This document shows positions 31,770-41,893 of a DNA stretch of 64,000 bases, in pieces; positions within the stretch are counted from its first letter, which is position 1; each line of letters opens with the position of its first letter. Source of the DNA: Allocatelliglobosispora scoriae (GTDB taxonomy: Bacteria; Actinomycetota; Actinomycetes; Mycobacteriales; Micromonosporaceae); assembly GCF_014204945.1 (NCBI RefSeq), contig NZ_JACHMN010000002.1, positions 3,929,001-3,993,000 of the forward strand, given 5' to 3'. Below the pieces are notes generated by a model. The model saw only the letters and a list, made by a program, of their open reading frames with translations. It was not told the DNA's origin and ran no database searches. The position numbers and the translations under genes were made by a program.

Positions 31770-33887
31770 ATGCGAATTCTTCGCGCTCTCCTGGTCGGTG
31801 CGACGGCGTCCGCCGTCACGTTGATCGTGCCGCCCCTCGCGGCCGACGCGGCACCGACCGCGCCCTATACCGTTTTCACCAACTCCGCTGCCGGCGTCTC
31901 CTCGCCGCTGCGCGGCACCGACGTCTACGAGCCCGGCTCGGCGACCTTCACCTGGCAGCCCGGTGCCAACGACGCGCTCGGCATGACCGTGGTCCGGTCC
32001 GGCTACACCGTCGATCTGGACATCGCTCCGCCCACCGGTCAGTCGTGGACGGCCGGCACGAACTACGTGACGAACTACAGCGGCAACTCGACCACAGCAT
32101 CGCTGCAGCTCACCGCAGGCGGCAGCGCGTGCTCGACGGCGACGACCTCGGGCTCCCTCAGCGTCAAGGAGGTCGAGCGCGCCGAGGGCCTGATCACCGC
32201 CTTCGCCGCCACCTACTCGTCGAACTGCCCCAACTTCGCACCGATCAACGGTGAGATCCGCTGGAACTCGAGCGTCGGCTTCGTCGCCACCAAGGCCGAC
32301 ACCGAGAAGCTCGACTTCGGCAGCGACTACGTCGGCGGCACCGGCCTGCGCAAGACCGTCACCCTCACCGCCAAGGGCAGCGAGCCGTCGGTCGTCCTCG
32401 CCACGGCGATCGAGGGTGCCAACCCGAACGCCTTCGCCATCGTCGCCGACACGTGTGACGGCCAGACCCTCGCCGCCGGTGCCACCTGCCTCGTCACCGT
32501 CGAGGCCCGCGCCACGGCCGCCGCCGCGCAGCAGGCAATCCTCAACGTCGGCATCAACGGCGTGGTCGACCAGGCCGCGTTCCCGCTGACGGTCACCGGC
32601 AAGATCGGTGCCAAGGGCACGTACTACAAGATGTCCCCGGCTCGGATCATGGACACCCGGAGCGGCCTCGGTACGACCAAGGCGGCCATCGGCGCCGGTG
32701 GCGTCCGGCACCTGCAGGTCACGGGGCGGGGTGGCGTACCCGGCACCGGTGTCGGCGCCGTCGTCCTCAACGTGACCGTCGTGTCGCCGAGCGCGGCCGG
32801 CTACCTCACCGTCTTCCCGACCGGTGTGGCCCGCCCGACCGCTTCCTCGGTCAACTTCGCCAAGGGCTGGACCGGCGCCAACTCGGTCACGGTCGCCGTC
32901 GGCACGGGCGGCCAGGTCGACATCTACAACGCCGTGGGCTCCGCGGGTGTCATCGTCGACGTCGCCGGCTACTACGCCGGAACCGAGTCGCACATCAACA
33001 GCTACGGCCTGGGCGGGCAGTACCAGCCGATCAAGCCGCGGCGCATCCTCGACACCCGCAAGTGGGGCGAGAAGCTGCCGACCGAGTATTTCACCAGCGT
33101 CGCGATGAACTTCGGTGACTCCGACAACTACCACATCAAGGCGTTCGTCGTGAACATCACGGCGTTCTCCCCGGACGGCAACGGCTTCCTGACGGCGTGG
33201 GACGGCAACGAAGAGATCCCGGCCACCTCGACGCTCAACTTCACCAAGGGCAAGACGGTGCCGAACATGGCGATCGTGCCGGTCGGACCCTGCTGGCTCT
33301 GCGAGGGCGAGTGGATGAACCGCCCGTCGATCAGCGTCTACACCTCGAAGACCACGCACATCCTCATCGATGTCGTCGGTGTCATGGACGACTCCAGCTT
33401 CACCGACGGCCTGCGGTTCACGCCGTCGACGCCGACCCGGATCGCCGACTCGCGTACCGGCCTGGGCCTGCCCAACGGCCTCTCGGCCGGTGAGACCGAT
33501 GTGGTCACGGCGCCGAACTCGGTCATCACCAAGCCGAACACCGAGGCGCTGGCGCTCAACGTCACCGCGGTCAACCCGACCGCGAGCACCTGGCTGACGG
33601 TGTGGCCCAACGGCATCGCCGGCATCTCGCAGCCGACCGTCAGCAGCCTCAACCCCGCCAAGGGCCAGACGGTCCCCAACGCGGTGATCACGCAGGTCGG
33701 CCCGACCAGCGCCTTCAACGTCTTCAACCAGGCGGGTACCACGCAGGTGCTGATCGACGTCGTCGGTTCCTACTGGCTCTACCCCGGCACCGCCTCCGGC
33801 ACGCTCGCGGCCGGACAGGGCGTCGGCAAGGAGCCCGTCTACCGGCTTAACCCGACCTCGGCATCCGGGTCCATCCACCGGGGCTGA
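31770..33887 (+). CDS. Secreted multi-repeat protein (choice-of-anchor-like N-domain plus three DTR repeats)
   Basis: A 705-aa exported protein. Signal peptide ~1-27 (ending ADAAPTA). Residues ~30-165 form an unrecognised beta-rich domain, ~175-275 an Ig-like choice-of-anchor (LDFGSDYVGGTG, then ATCLVTVEA). Then three ~130-residue repeats begin RIMDTRSGLG, RILDTRKWGE and RIADSRTGLG. Each has LNVT, then YLTV/WLTVWPNG, LNFTKG/LNPAKGQTVPN and ends VIVDVAGYY, LIDVVGVM or LIDVVGSYW. Such repeats are common in secreted actinobacterial proteins, often attached to hydrolases; here no catalytic domain is present. Function probably surface binding (inference). Confidence 0.8.
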   Translation: MRILRALLVGATASAVTLIVPPLAADAAPTAPYTVFTNSAAGVSSPLRGTDVYEPGSATFTWQPGANDALGMTVVRSGYTVDLDIAPPTGQSWTAGTNYVTNYSGNSTTASLQLTAGGSACSTATTSGSLSVKEVERAEGLITAFAATYSSNCPNFAPINGEIRWNSSVGFVATKADTEKLDFGSDYVGGTGLRKTVTLTAKGSEPSVVLATAIEGANPNAFAIVADTCDGQTLAAGATCLVTVEARATAAAAQQAILNVGINGVVDQAAFPLTVTGKIGAKGTYYKMSPARIMDTRSGLGTTKAAIGAGGVRHLQVTGRGGVPGTGVGAVVLNVTVVSPSAAGYLTVFPTGVARPTASSVNFAKGWTGANSVTVAVGTGGQVDIYNAVGSAGVIVDVAGYYAGTESHINSYGLGGQYQPIKPRRILDTRKWGEKLPTEYFTSVAMNFGDSDNYHIKAFVVNITAFSPDGNGFLTAWDGNEEIPATSTLNFTKGKTVPNMAIVPVGPCWLCEGEWMNRPSISVYTSKTTHILIDVVGVMDDSSFTDGLRFTPSTPTRIADSRTGLGLPNGLSAGETDVVTAPNSVITKPNTEALALNVTAVNPTASTWLTVWPNGIAGISQPTVSSLNPAKGQTVPNAVITQVGPTSAFNVFNQAGTTQVLIDVVGSYWLYPGTASGTLAAGQGVGKEPVYRLNPTSASGSIHRG

Positions 33888-33904
33888 CAGCGGAAACGCA
33901 CCAA

Positions 33905-33943
33905 CGCAGTGGCGTCCTCGGCCTGGCCGGGGGCGCCACTGCG
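33905..33943. terminator. Bidirectional terminator-like hairpin
   Basis: CGCAGTGGCG (33905-33914) pairs with CGCCACTGCG (33934-33943) around a 19-nt loop that itself contains GGCCTGGCC. It lies between two convergent genes. Confidence 0.6.
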
Positions 33944-33946
33944 CGT

Positions 33947-34984
33947 TCAGCCCAGGGTCGCGGCGAGCGCCTTCGCCGTGTCGGCGACCATCGTCGCTGG
34001 AGTGAGCGCGGTCCCGGCGAGCTCGCTGAAGAGGATCGTCAGGCCGGGCAGCGCGAATCCGTCGTCCTGCTCGATCGCGGGCGCGTGCCGCGCGAGGCTG
34101 GTCCGGGTCCGCTGCCAGGCCTCCAAAACCTCATCCCGGGACGGTACGCCGAAGCCGTGCCCCACCGGCGCGCTGTGCCGCAGCTTGACGATCGCCGAGG
34201 TGTTGAGCGTGAAGGCGAGCCGGCACCCGTCCGCGACGAGCTGCGTCTGCGCTGCGGAGAGCCGCCGCAGCACCGTGCAGGGCTGCGGGCAGCCGATCGC
34301 GCAGACCCGCAGCGCCCCCGCGACCGTGGAGTGCTGCCGGTCCAGATAGGTCTGCCAGCCCGAGGGCGGCTCGTGCCCCACCTTCAGGACCCGGTGCGCC
34401 GCCGACTTCTCGGCCTTCGTGTGCGGGCAGGCCCGATCGTCGAAATCCCCCCAGAGGCTGCCCTCGCCGCCGACCGCGTCGGGCAGCCGCAGCGGATCGC
34501 CCGCGTGGCCCAGCACCCGCTCCCAGACGAGGAGGGGGGCGTACTCACTCGCGATGTGGATCGCCGAGACGACCGCCGTGTTCTCGTGCCGCCGCCAGCG
34601 CGCGTCGATCACCTCCAGCAGCAGCTGATAGGCGGGGCGCAGCGAACCGAGCGCACCCCGGTGCGGCTCCTTCGGCGCCTGCGGCATCCGGCACGCGACG
34701 GCTCGGGCTCGCAATTCGAGGGGTACGGCGTCGCGCAGCCCGGCCGGGAGGGCCTTGCCGTCGGCGGTGTCGGCGGCGCCGAAGTCCTCGGCGTCCAGGT
34801 CGAGCAGGCGCTGGCCGAAGACGCAGAGCTGCTGGATGGCGGCGACCGTCTCGGCGTCGAGCACGCGTGCGTCCGCGCCGTCGTCGATCAGGGCCGACAC
34901 CTCGCCGAACGCGTACCGCTCGGCGAGCGCCGTCAACACCTCGTGCACAGTCTCCACGTAGGCAAGGGTCTCACGGCCAACCAC
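33947..34984 (-). CDS. Unrecognised soluble protein with Cys/His clusters
   Basis: A 345-aa protein I cannot assign. No signal peptide or membrane helix. Mostly alpha-helical composition, with a Cys/His-rich middle: RACPHTKAEKSAAHRVLK (~195-212) and CAIGCPQPCTVLRR (~241-254), which could hold a metal or cluster. Start MVGRETLAYVETVHEVLTAL at 34984. It lies 52 bp after the DEAD-box helicase stop, with a family B palindrome in between, and could be read through from it. Function unknown. Confidence 0.65.
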   Translation of the reverse strand: MVGRETLAYVETVHEVLTALAERYAFGEVSALIDDGADARVLDAETVAAIQQLCVFGQRLLDLDAEDFGAADTADGKALPAGLRDAVPLELRARAVACRMPQAPKEPHRGALGSLRPAYQLLLEVIDARWRRHENTAVVSAIHIASEYAPLLVWERVLGHAGDPLRLPDAVGGEGSLWGDFDDRACPHTKAEKSAAHRVLKVGHEPPSGWQTYLDRQHSTVAGALRVCAIGCPQPCTVLRRLSAAQTQLVADGCRLAFTLNTSAIVKLRHSAPVGHGFGVPSRDEVLEAWQRTRTSLARHAPAIEQDDGFALPGLTILFSELAGTALTPATMVADTAKALAATLG

Positions 34985-34990
34985 GACAAA

Positions 34991-35020
34991 AATGCCGCAA
35001 CTCTACAGAGTTGCGGCATT
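34991..35020. repeat. 30-bp palindrome, family B variant (copy 3)
   Basis: AATGCCGCAACTCT-AC-AGAGTTGCGGCATT, 14-bp perfect arms. It shares GCCGCAACTCT with family B but has a different loop and flank. It is flanked by ACGACAAA and TCGTCGT, extending the dyad weakly. It follows the DEAD-box helicase gene (minus strand). Confidence 0.85.
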
Positions 35021-35036
35021 CGTCGTACCGGTGCTG

Positions 35037-36683
<1,647 letters not shown>

Positions 36684-36792
36684 TGATTTGTGGGGTGCCC
36701 TCTCTAGGTGCGCCCCAGCATCGGTATCGCCGGAGGGCGCGGTTTTCGACTCACGGGGGCCGCACGCGAATGAAATCGCGGGCCTCGCGCGG

Positions 36793-36817
36793 GTCGCAGG
36801 CCGAGTTGGCCTGCGAC
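36793..36817. promoter_or_regulatory. Hairpin in the intergenic region upstream of the DEAD-box helicase gene
   Basis: GTCGCAGGCC-GAGTT-GGCCTGCGAC, perfect 10-bp stem, 110 bp upstream of the helicase start (minus strand). DEAD-box helicase mRNAs often have long structured leaders, so this may be a 5' UTR element; it could also lie outside the transcript. The rest of the 232-bp gap to the divergent ferritin-like gene shows no clear promoter. Confidence 0.45.
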
Positions 36818-36914
36818 AACCTGACTATCGTACGACGAACCAGGCCATTTGCGCACTGGGTAATCGTCCGATCACACAGTGAGGAGAAACTCAGTCGTAG
36901 GGTAACCTGCCCAG

Positions 36915-37562
36915 GTGTCTGATTCCAGCGCAGAAGGCGTCATCGATTTGCTGGGCATGCTCGCGTACGGCGAGCTGGTGGCCTTCGATCAGATGGCGGC
37001 CGATGCCCGGCTTGCCCCGGATCTGACCCGACGCGGCATCCTCTGCGAGATGGCGGCGGTCGAGATAGCCAACTACCGCCGGGTCGCCGATCGCCTGATC
37101 GAGCTGGGCGTCGACGTCGAGGCCGCGATGGTGCCCTTCGAGCCGGCACTGACCGCCTATCACGACGAGACCGAGCCGGTCAGCTGGCACGAAGCGCTCA
37201 TCAAGGCCTATATCGGCAACGGCATCTCCGACGACTTCTTCCGCGAGATAGCCGCCTGGCTGGAGCCGGCCGACCGCGACCTCGTCCTGCGCGTGATCCA
37301 TGACAGCGCTTATGACGACTACGCCGCCGAGGAGATCCGGGCGGCGATCGCCGCCGACCCCAAGATCGTCAATGCGCTCTCGATGTGGGCGCGGCGGCTG
37401 GTCGGCGAGGCACTGTCACAGGCCGTGCGTGTCGCGACCGAACGGCCCGCCCTCGCCGCACTGCTGGGCGGGTCGGCCGAGGGCGGCGGTGACGCTCCGA
37501 TCTGGCGGAACCTGACCACCGCCCATTCGGCCCGGATGACCGCGGTAGGACTCAACAACTAG
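36915..37562 (+). CDS. Ferritin-like fold protein (MiaE-like family)
   Basis: A 215-aa predicted four-helix-bundle protein of the actinobacterial ferritin-like/MiaE_2 type. Candidate di-iron ligands are Glu in YGELVAFDQM (~17), Glu and nearby residues in CEMAAVEIANYRR (~45-56), and AEEIRAA near the C-terminal third. A tRNA hydroxylase or ferritin-like oxidation role cannot be settled. Start GTG 36915. It overlaps the convergent DUF3107 gene by 4 bp. Confidence 0.78.
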   Translation: MSDSSAEGVIDLLGMLAYGELVAFDQMAADARLAPDLTRRGILCEMAAVEIANYRRVADRLIELGVDVEAAMVPFEPALTAYHDETEPVSWHEALIKAYIGNGISDDFFREIAAWLEPADRDLVLRVIHDSAYDDYAAEEIRAAIAADPKIVNALSMWARRLVGEALSQAVRVATERPALAALLGGSAEGGGDAPIWRNLTTAHSARMTAVGLNN

Positions 37563-37786
37563 CGGGCCGTGAACCCCACGGACCTCGGGGCGGACTCGGC
37601 GATCTCGATGTAGGCGAGCTTGGCGACGGGCACGATGACCCGGCGACCCTTCTCATCGGTGAGCGTCAGAACGCCCGTCTCGGAGCCGAGCGCTGTGGTC
37701 ACCGCCTCCTCGACCTCGGCCGGGCTCTGGGTGGACTCCAGCACCAGCTCGCGCGCGGCGAACTGCACACCGATCTTGACCTCCAC
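37559..37786 (-). CDS. DUF3107 family protein
   Basis: A 75-aa small actinobacterial protein (TB9.4/Rv3208A-like, from memory). The start is GTG 37786 with GAAAGGA upstream; sequence VEVKIGVQFAARELVLES, then SETGVLTLTDEKGRRVIV and VAKLAYIEIAES. Function unknown; it is almost always next to a TetR gene, as here (57 bp apart). The long open frame extending upstream through the TetR gene in another phase is a shadow. Confidence 0.88.
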   Translation of the reverse strand: MEVKIGVQFAARELVLESTQSPAEVEEAVTTALGSETGVLTLTDEKGRRVIVPVAKLAYIEIAESAPRSVGFTAR

Positions 37787-37842
37787 AGCGGTCCTTTCTC
37801 GCATAAACCTAGCGGAATGGCGAAGAGTTGCCGCTCTGAAGA

Positions 37843-38532
37843 CTAGCCGGTGACGGGGTCGTCGTCCCCTTCCATGCCGCCGGGCTCGCCATGGAGTGGG
37901 AATGCGGCGATGCCGCGCCACGAGAGCATGGCGATCAGCTCCTCGGCCTCGCCCTGCGGAATCTGCCGTCCGTCGGCGAGCCAGTAGCGGGCGGCGGCCT
38001 GCGCGGCCCCGCTCAGCCCGGCGGCGAGCACCTCGGCCCGGGCGCGGCTCACGCCGGTGTCCGACATGATCGTCTCGCGGATGGCGTCGACGCTCGCCTG
38101 CTCGACCCGGTCGACGCGCTCCCGCACCGCCGGGTCGTTGCGCAGATCCGACTCGAAGACGAGCCGGAAGGCCTCGGACTCGTGGGAGACGAAGTCGAAG
38201 TAGGCGCTCATCGCGCCCCGCACCCGCTCCTTGTTGTCGCTGGTGGCGGCCATCGCGCCGCGAATGCGCTCGATCAGCGCCTCGCAGTGGGTGTCCAGAA
38301 GCGCCAGATAGAGCTCGAGCTTGCCGGGGAAATGCTGGTAGAGGACGGGCTTGGAAACGCCGGCCCGCTCGGCGATGTCGTCCATCGCCGCCGCGTGGTA
38401 ACCCTGAGCCACGAAGACGTCCTGCGCCGCTGCCAGGAGTTGCTTGCGGCGCGCGGACCGCGGCAGCCGGGCAGGTCGGCCTGAGGTCTGAGGGCCGCTC
38501 GTCGCCGGTGCCATCCACTGTCCTCTCGTCAC
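37843..38532 (-). CDS. TetR family transcriptional regulator
   Basis: A 229-aa regulator. The N-terminal TetR helix-turn-helix is clear: AAQDVFVAQGYHAAAMDDIA, ERAGVSKPVLYQHFPGKLEL (~40-70). The C-terminal ligand domain includes AYFDFVSHESEAFRLVFES and GAAQAAARYWLADGRQIP. Relatives (Rv3208) are adjacent to DUF3107, with which it is probably co-transcribed. Target unknown. Start at 38532, or ATG 38514. Confidence 0.9.
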   Translation of the reverse strand: MTRGQWMAPATSGPQTSGRPARLPRSARRKQLLAAAQDVFVAQGYHAAAMDDIAERAGVSKPVLYQHFPGKLELYLALLDTHCEALIERIRGAMAATSDNKERVRGAMSAYFDFVSHESEAFRLVFESDLRNDPAVRERVDRVEQASVDAIRETIMSDTGVSRARAEVLAAGLSGAAQAAARYWLADGRQIPQGEAEELIAMLSWRGIAAFPLHGEPGGMEGDDDPVTG

Positions 38533-38718
38533 GCTGTTTGTTTTCGGTTGCTTACAGAATCGTGCTTCTTGAAGAATTACCCCGCCGTTGCAACTTATCG
38601 TGCTTCCCTCAACACGGTAGCCTCACTCATGGGCGACGAGGGTGATGAGCCCCTTCGGTGGGAAGGCCACACAGGCCTGTCCGCCATGGGTCCACCACCC
38701 TCGCAGGAGGAGTGCACG

Positions 38719-40899
38719 GTGGACTTAAACGGACAATCCGGCAACGCCGCCCCTCCGGACGAGGGGGCAAGACAGGGCGACGAGGCTGGTCGAGTCAACC
38801 CTACGAGCAACGGCCACGACGCAGGGGGCCATCGCATCAACGGCTGGGCCGGCACGGACGAGTGGTCCGGTGCGGGGGCCGCTCTGGAACCAGCGGCTGA
38901 TTCGGTTGTCCCGACCTGGCGGCGTGGCCTCGACTCGCAGTCTGACGCCCAGCTGCCCGAGCCGCCCTCGCGTTATGCCGACATCCTCGCCGCGGCCGGT
39001 GTGCGGGCTCCCGTCTCCGGTCCACCGCAGGTCAACGGCGTGCACCCGACCAAGGCTGACCTCGCCGCCGAGCAGGACGCGGCCGAAGAGGCCGAATTGA
39101 CCCGCCGAGCGGCTGATTTCGCCCGACTCTCCGCGCTGGAGGAGCCGACGCCGCCGCAGGGGACGCCCAGCCCGTTCCAGCGGCTGCTCGCCGTGCCGCC
39201 CGTCTCGGCGCCGCCCATCGCCCGGCTCACGCCGCCCTCCTTCACCCCGATCCGCCCGGTCACCCCGCCCACGCAGGCCGGTCGTCCCGTCAGCGCGCCG
39301 CCGGTGGCCCCGCTCTCCGCGCCACCGGCTCCGCCGGGACTGCGCCCCGCGCTGCCGCCGGATTTCTCCGCCCCGCACGCCGGGCCTCCTTCCGATCAGG
39401 AGCCGCCGTCGCGCCCGCTCTCCGCACCACCGTCCTGGGCGCCGGTGACACCGATCCCGGTCAGCGGCCCGCCGCTGCACCGGTTCGGCCGACCGCCGGA
39501 GCCCCCGGCCCGGCCGGTGGAGGCCGTCGCGGAGCGCGTCGACCCCGGCGACGACCACCTTCCGCACTCGGAGCCCGCGCTCGCGCAGTGGGTCGCCGAG
39601 CAGCGCGCTCGCCTCGCCGAGCCGCTCCCCGCCGAGACGGCACCGGCGGAGCCCGCGCGGACGGTCGCCGAGCCCGTCATCCCGAGCCAGCAGGTTCAGC
39701 AGCCCGCAGCCGAGGCGCCGATCGAGCCGCCGGCCGACGAGTTGATCGATCAGGTCCCCGATGAACAGGGCGTTTTGCCCCAGCGTGTGCCCGCGAAGCC
39801 GGATGTGCCGCCCGTGCCAGACGAACCAGTGATCCCACCACCCGCAGCGGTCCTGCCCACCGCCCGCGATCCCGAGCTCTCGCGCATCGCCTCCGGGCTG
39901 CGGCGCGACGAGCCGCCACCGCTCGACCGGCCGGACGGATTCGACGTCGCCGCCGTGCTGGCGGCGGTCAAGAAGGTGCCCGGTGTTCGCGACGCCCACC
40001 TGCGTGCGGCCCCCTCGGGTGCGCACACCCTCCGGTTGGACCTCTCCGACGGTGCCGACCCCGGCTATGTGAGCCGTCTCGTCGCCCGGATGCTGGCCGA
40101 GAAGATGGGGCTCTCCGCCGAGCCGCCGACCCCGCCGGAGCGACCCGCCACGGCGGAGCACCCGGCTCCGGCCGAGCCGCCGAGCCAGCCGGACCGGCCG
40201 GCCGAGTCCGACCCGGTCGCCGAGGTCACGCCGCCGCCGGCGCCCAAGCCGATGCTGACACCGCCGACCCAACGTGGTGCGACGACGCTGCCGCCGGGAC
40301 TGATCCCGCACCCGTCCAGCAGCGACGACCCGTGGTCGCCTCCGCCCCGGGAGCCGCGCCGTCGACACCCGGTGACGGTCCGGGGACGGGTGCCGTCGGA
40401 GCTCCGCCCGCCGTCGACGGGCGAGTCGTCGGAGGAGTTCAACTCCGCACCGACCTCGCCGCCGCTCGCTCCGGCACAGGAGCAGGCACCGCGGGTGATC
40501 CTCGACAACGTCCGGGTCAGCACTTTCGGCCTCGATGCGACCGTCGAGGTGCGGCTCGTCACCGGCGCCCGTGAGGCGATCGGTGTGGCCCGTGGCCCAT
40601 CGGTCGACGCCTATGTCCTGCGCCTGTGCGCCGTGGCGGCGGCGACGGCCGTCGACAACCTCATGACGATGGCGGACGGCGGCGAGCCCGGCACCGAGCG
40701 CGGACGCTGCTTCGTCGAGCACGCCACGCTGGTGCCGATGGGGAGCTGCGAGGTGGCCGTGGTGGTCGTGCTGCTGGTCTGCGGTGGCTGGGTGGAGCAG
40801 CTCGCCGGGTCCGCCCTCGTCTCGGGTGATCCCCGGCAGGCCGTGGTCCGAGCGACCCTCGCGGCGGTGAACCGTCGCCTGACCGCGCTCCTGCCGTGA
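38719..40899 (+). CDS. Large proline-rich protein with conserved C-terminal domain
   Basis: A 726-aa protein I do not recognise. GTG 38719 is preferred because AGGAGGAG (38705-38712) precedes it by 6 bp; the frame is open back to 38548. The third codon is TTA (38725-38727), rare in such DNA. Residues ~1-450 are disordered and Pro/Ala/Glu-rich. Residues ~405-465 form a small domain (VAAVLAAVKKVPGVRDAHL, then LRLDLSDGADPGYVSRLV), followed by another Pro-rich linker. The last ~135 residues (VILDNVRVSTFGLDATVEV, RGPSVDAYVLRLCAVAAATA, FVEHATLVPMG) are compact and probably folded. Overlaps the next gene by GTGA. Function unknown. Confidence 0.75.
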   Translation: MDLNGQSGNAAPPDEGARQGDEAGRVNPTSNGHDAGGHRINGWAGTDEWSGAGAALEPAADSVVPTWRRGLDSQSDAQLPEPPSRYADILAAAGVRAPVSGPPQVNGVHPTKADLAAEQDAAEEAELTRRAADFARLSALEEPTPPQGTPSPFQRLLAVPPVSAPPIARLTPPSFTPIRPVTPPTQAGRPVSAPPVAPLSAPPAPPGLRPALPPDFSAPHAGPPSDQEPPSRPLSAPPSWAPVTPIPVSGPPLHRFGRPPEPPARPVEAVAERVDPGDDHLPHSEPALAQWVAEQRARLAEPLPAETAPAEPARTVAEPVIPSQQVQQPAAEAPIEPPADELIDQVPDEQGVLPQRVPAKPDVPPVPDEPVIPPPAAVLPTARDPELSRIASGLRRDEPPPLDRPDGFDVAAVLAAVKKVPGVRDAHLRAAPSGAHTLRLDLSDGADPGYVSRLVARMLAEKMGLSAEPPTPPERPATAEHPAPAEPPSQPDRPAESDPVAEVTPPPAPKPMLTPPTQRGATTLPPGLIPHPSSSDDPWSPPPREPRRRHPVTVRGRVPSELRPPSTGESSEEFNSAPTSPPLAPAQEQAPRVILDNVRVSTFGLDATVEVRLVTGAREAIGVARGPSVDAYVLRLCAVAAATAVDNLMTMADGGEPGTERGRCFVEHATLVPMGSCEVAVVVVLLVCGGWVEQLAGSALVSGDPRQAVVRATLAAVNRRLTALLP

Positions 40900-41834
40900 T
40901 CCGGGCGACGCTCGCGACGGAGGAGCTGCTGCCGCCCGAGGGTGAGCTGGCGCCGCCGTGGCCCGGTCGCATGATCAGGCTGGAGGGTGCCGACACCTAC
41001 GTCCGGGACACCCCGTCCGGGCTGCCCGATGCCGAAGCCGCCTTCTACGTGCACGGGCTGGGCGGATCGTCGCAGAACTGGACCGATCTCGCCGGACTGC
41101 TCTCGTCCCGCCTCGACGGCCACGCGATCGACCTGCCCGGGTTCGGCCGCAGCGCTCCAGCGACCCGCTACGGGCAGACCGCGATGGCGACCCGGATCAT
41201 CGCCTGGATCGAGGAGTCCGGCCGGGCCCCGGTGCATCTGCTCGGCAACTCGCTGGGCGGGGTGGTCTGCGTTCGGGTCGCAGCGGCTCGACCCGACCTG
41301 GTCCGCACCCTGACACTGATCTCTCCGGCGATGCCCTTCCTCGACCCGCGGCGGTCGGTGCATGGCCGTCTGGTGCCGCTGCTGGCGATCCCACGGGTGG
41401 ACCGGCTCGCCGCCCGCCGGATGGCCGGGATCGATCCGGCTGATCTCGTCGCCCAGGTGTTGCAGGCCAACTGGGCCGATCCCAGCCGGGTCCCGGATCA
41501 GCGGATGGCGGAGGCGATCGCCGAGGCCCGCCTGCGGCGGGAGATCGGCCACTTCTCCGCCGCCTATGTCGGCACTCTGCGCAGCCTGGTCGGCAGTTTC
41601 GTCCGAGCGCAGTTCCCCGGTGCCGGATCGCTCTGGTCGATCGCTCGTCGGATCACCACTCCGACCCTGGTCATCGCGGGTATGAGCGACCAGCTCGTCG
41701 ATGTCCGGGTGGCGCCGAGGGTGGCCCGGGCGATCCCGGACTCGCGGCTGCTGATGCTGCCGAATGTGGGCCATGTCGCGCAGATGGAGGTGCCCCGCCT
41801 GGTCGCGCGTGCGGTCTTCGGCCTGCTCGACTGA
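40896..41834 (+). CDS. Alpha/beta hydrolase
   Basis: A 312-aa esterase/lipase-fold enzyme. Oxyanion region YVHGLGGSSQNWTDLA (~49-64), nucleophile elbow LLGNSLGGVV (Ser ~117), acid in AGMSDQLVDVR (~267) and catalytic His in LPNVGHVAQME (~291). No signal peptide; cytoplasmic. The nearby conserved block suggests equivalence to mycobacterial LipV (Rv3203), which is inference. GTG 40896 overlaps the stop of the proline-rich gene. Confidence 0.86.
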   Translation: MIRATLATEELLPPEGELAPPWPGRMIRLEGADTYVRDTPSGLPDAEAAFYVHGLGGSSQNWTDLAGLLSSRLDGHAIDLPGFGRSAPATRYGQTAMATRIIAWIEESGRAPVHLLGNSLGGVVCVRVAAARPDLVRTLTLISPAMPFLDPRRSVHGRLVPLLAIPRVDRLAARRMAGIDPADLVAQVLQANWADPSRVPDQRMAEAIAEARLRREIGHFSAAYVGTLRSLVGSFVRAQFPGAGSLWSIARRITTPTLVIAGMSDQLVDVRVAPRVARAIPDSRLLMLPNVGHVAQMEVPRLVARAVFGLLD

Positions 41835-41893
41835 GAGCGCTCGCCAGAGCGGCGAGGTGTCAAATCCGGATTTGTCTGGCATTCTGGCTCCCA

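Noticed and set aside
31764-33878. 704-codon minus-strand frame exactly opposite the DTR-repeat protein
   Set aside because: Antisense shadow with Asp/Gly/Val/Arg-rich composition; the plus frame has a signal peptide and repeated domains.
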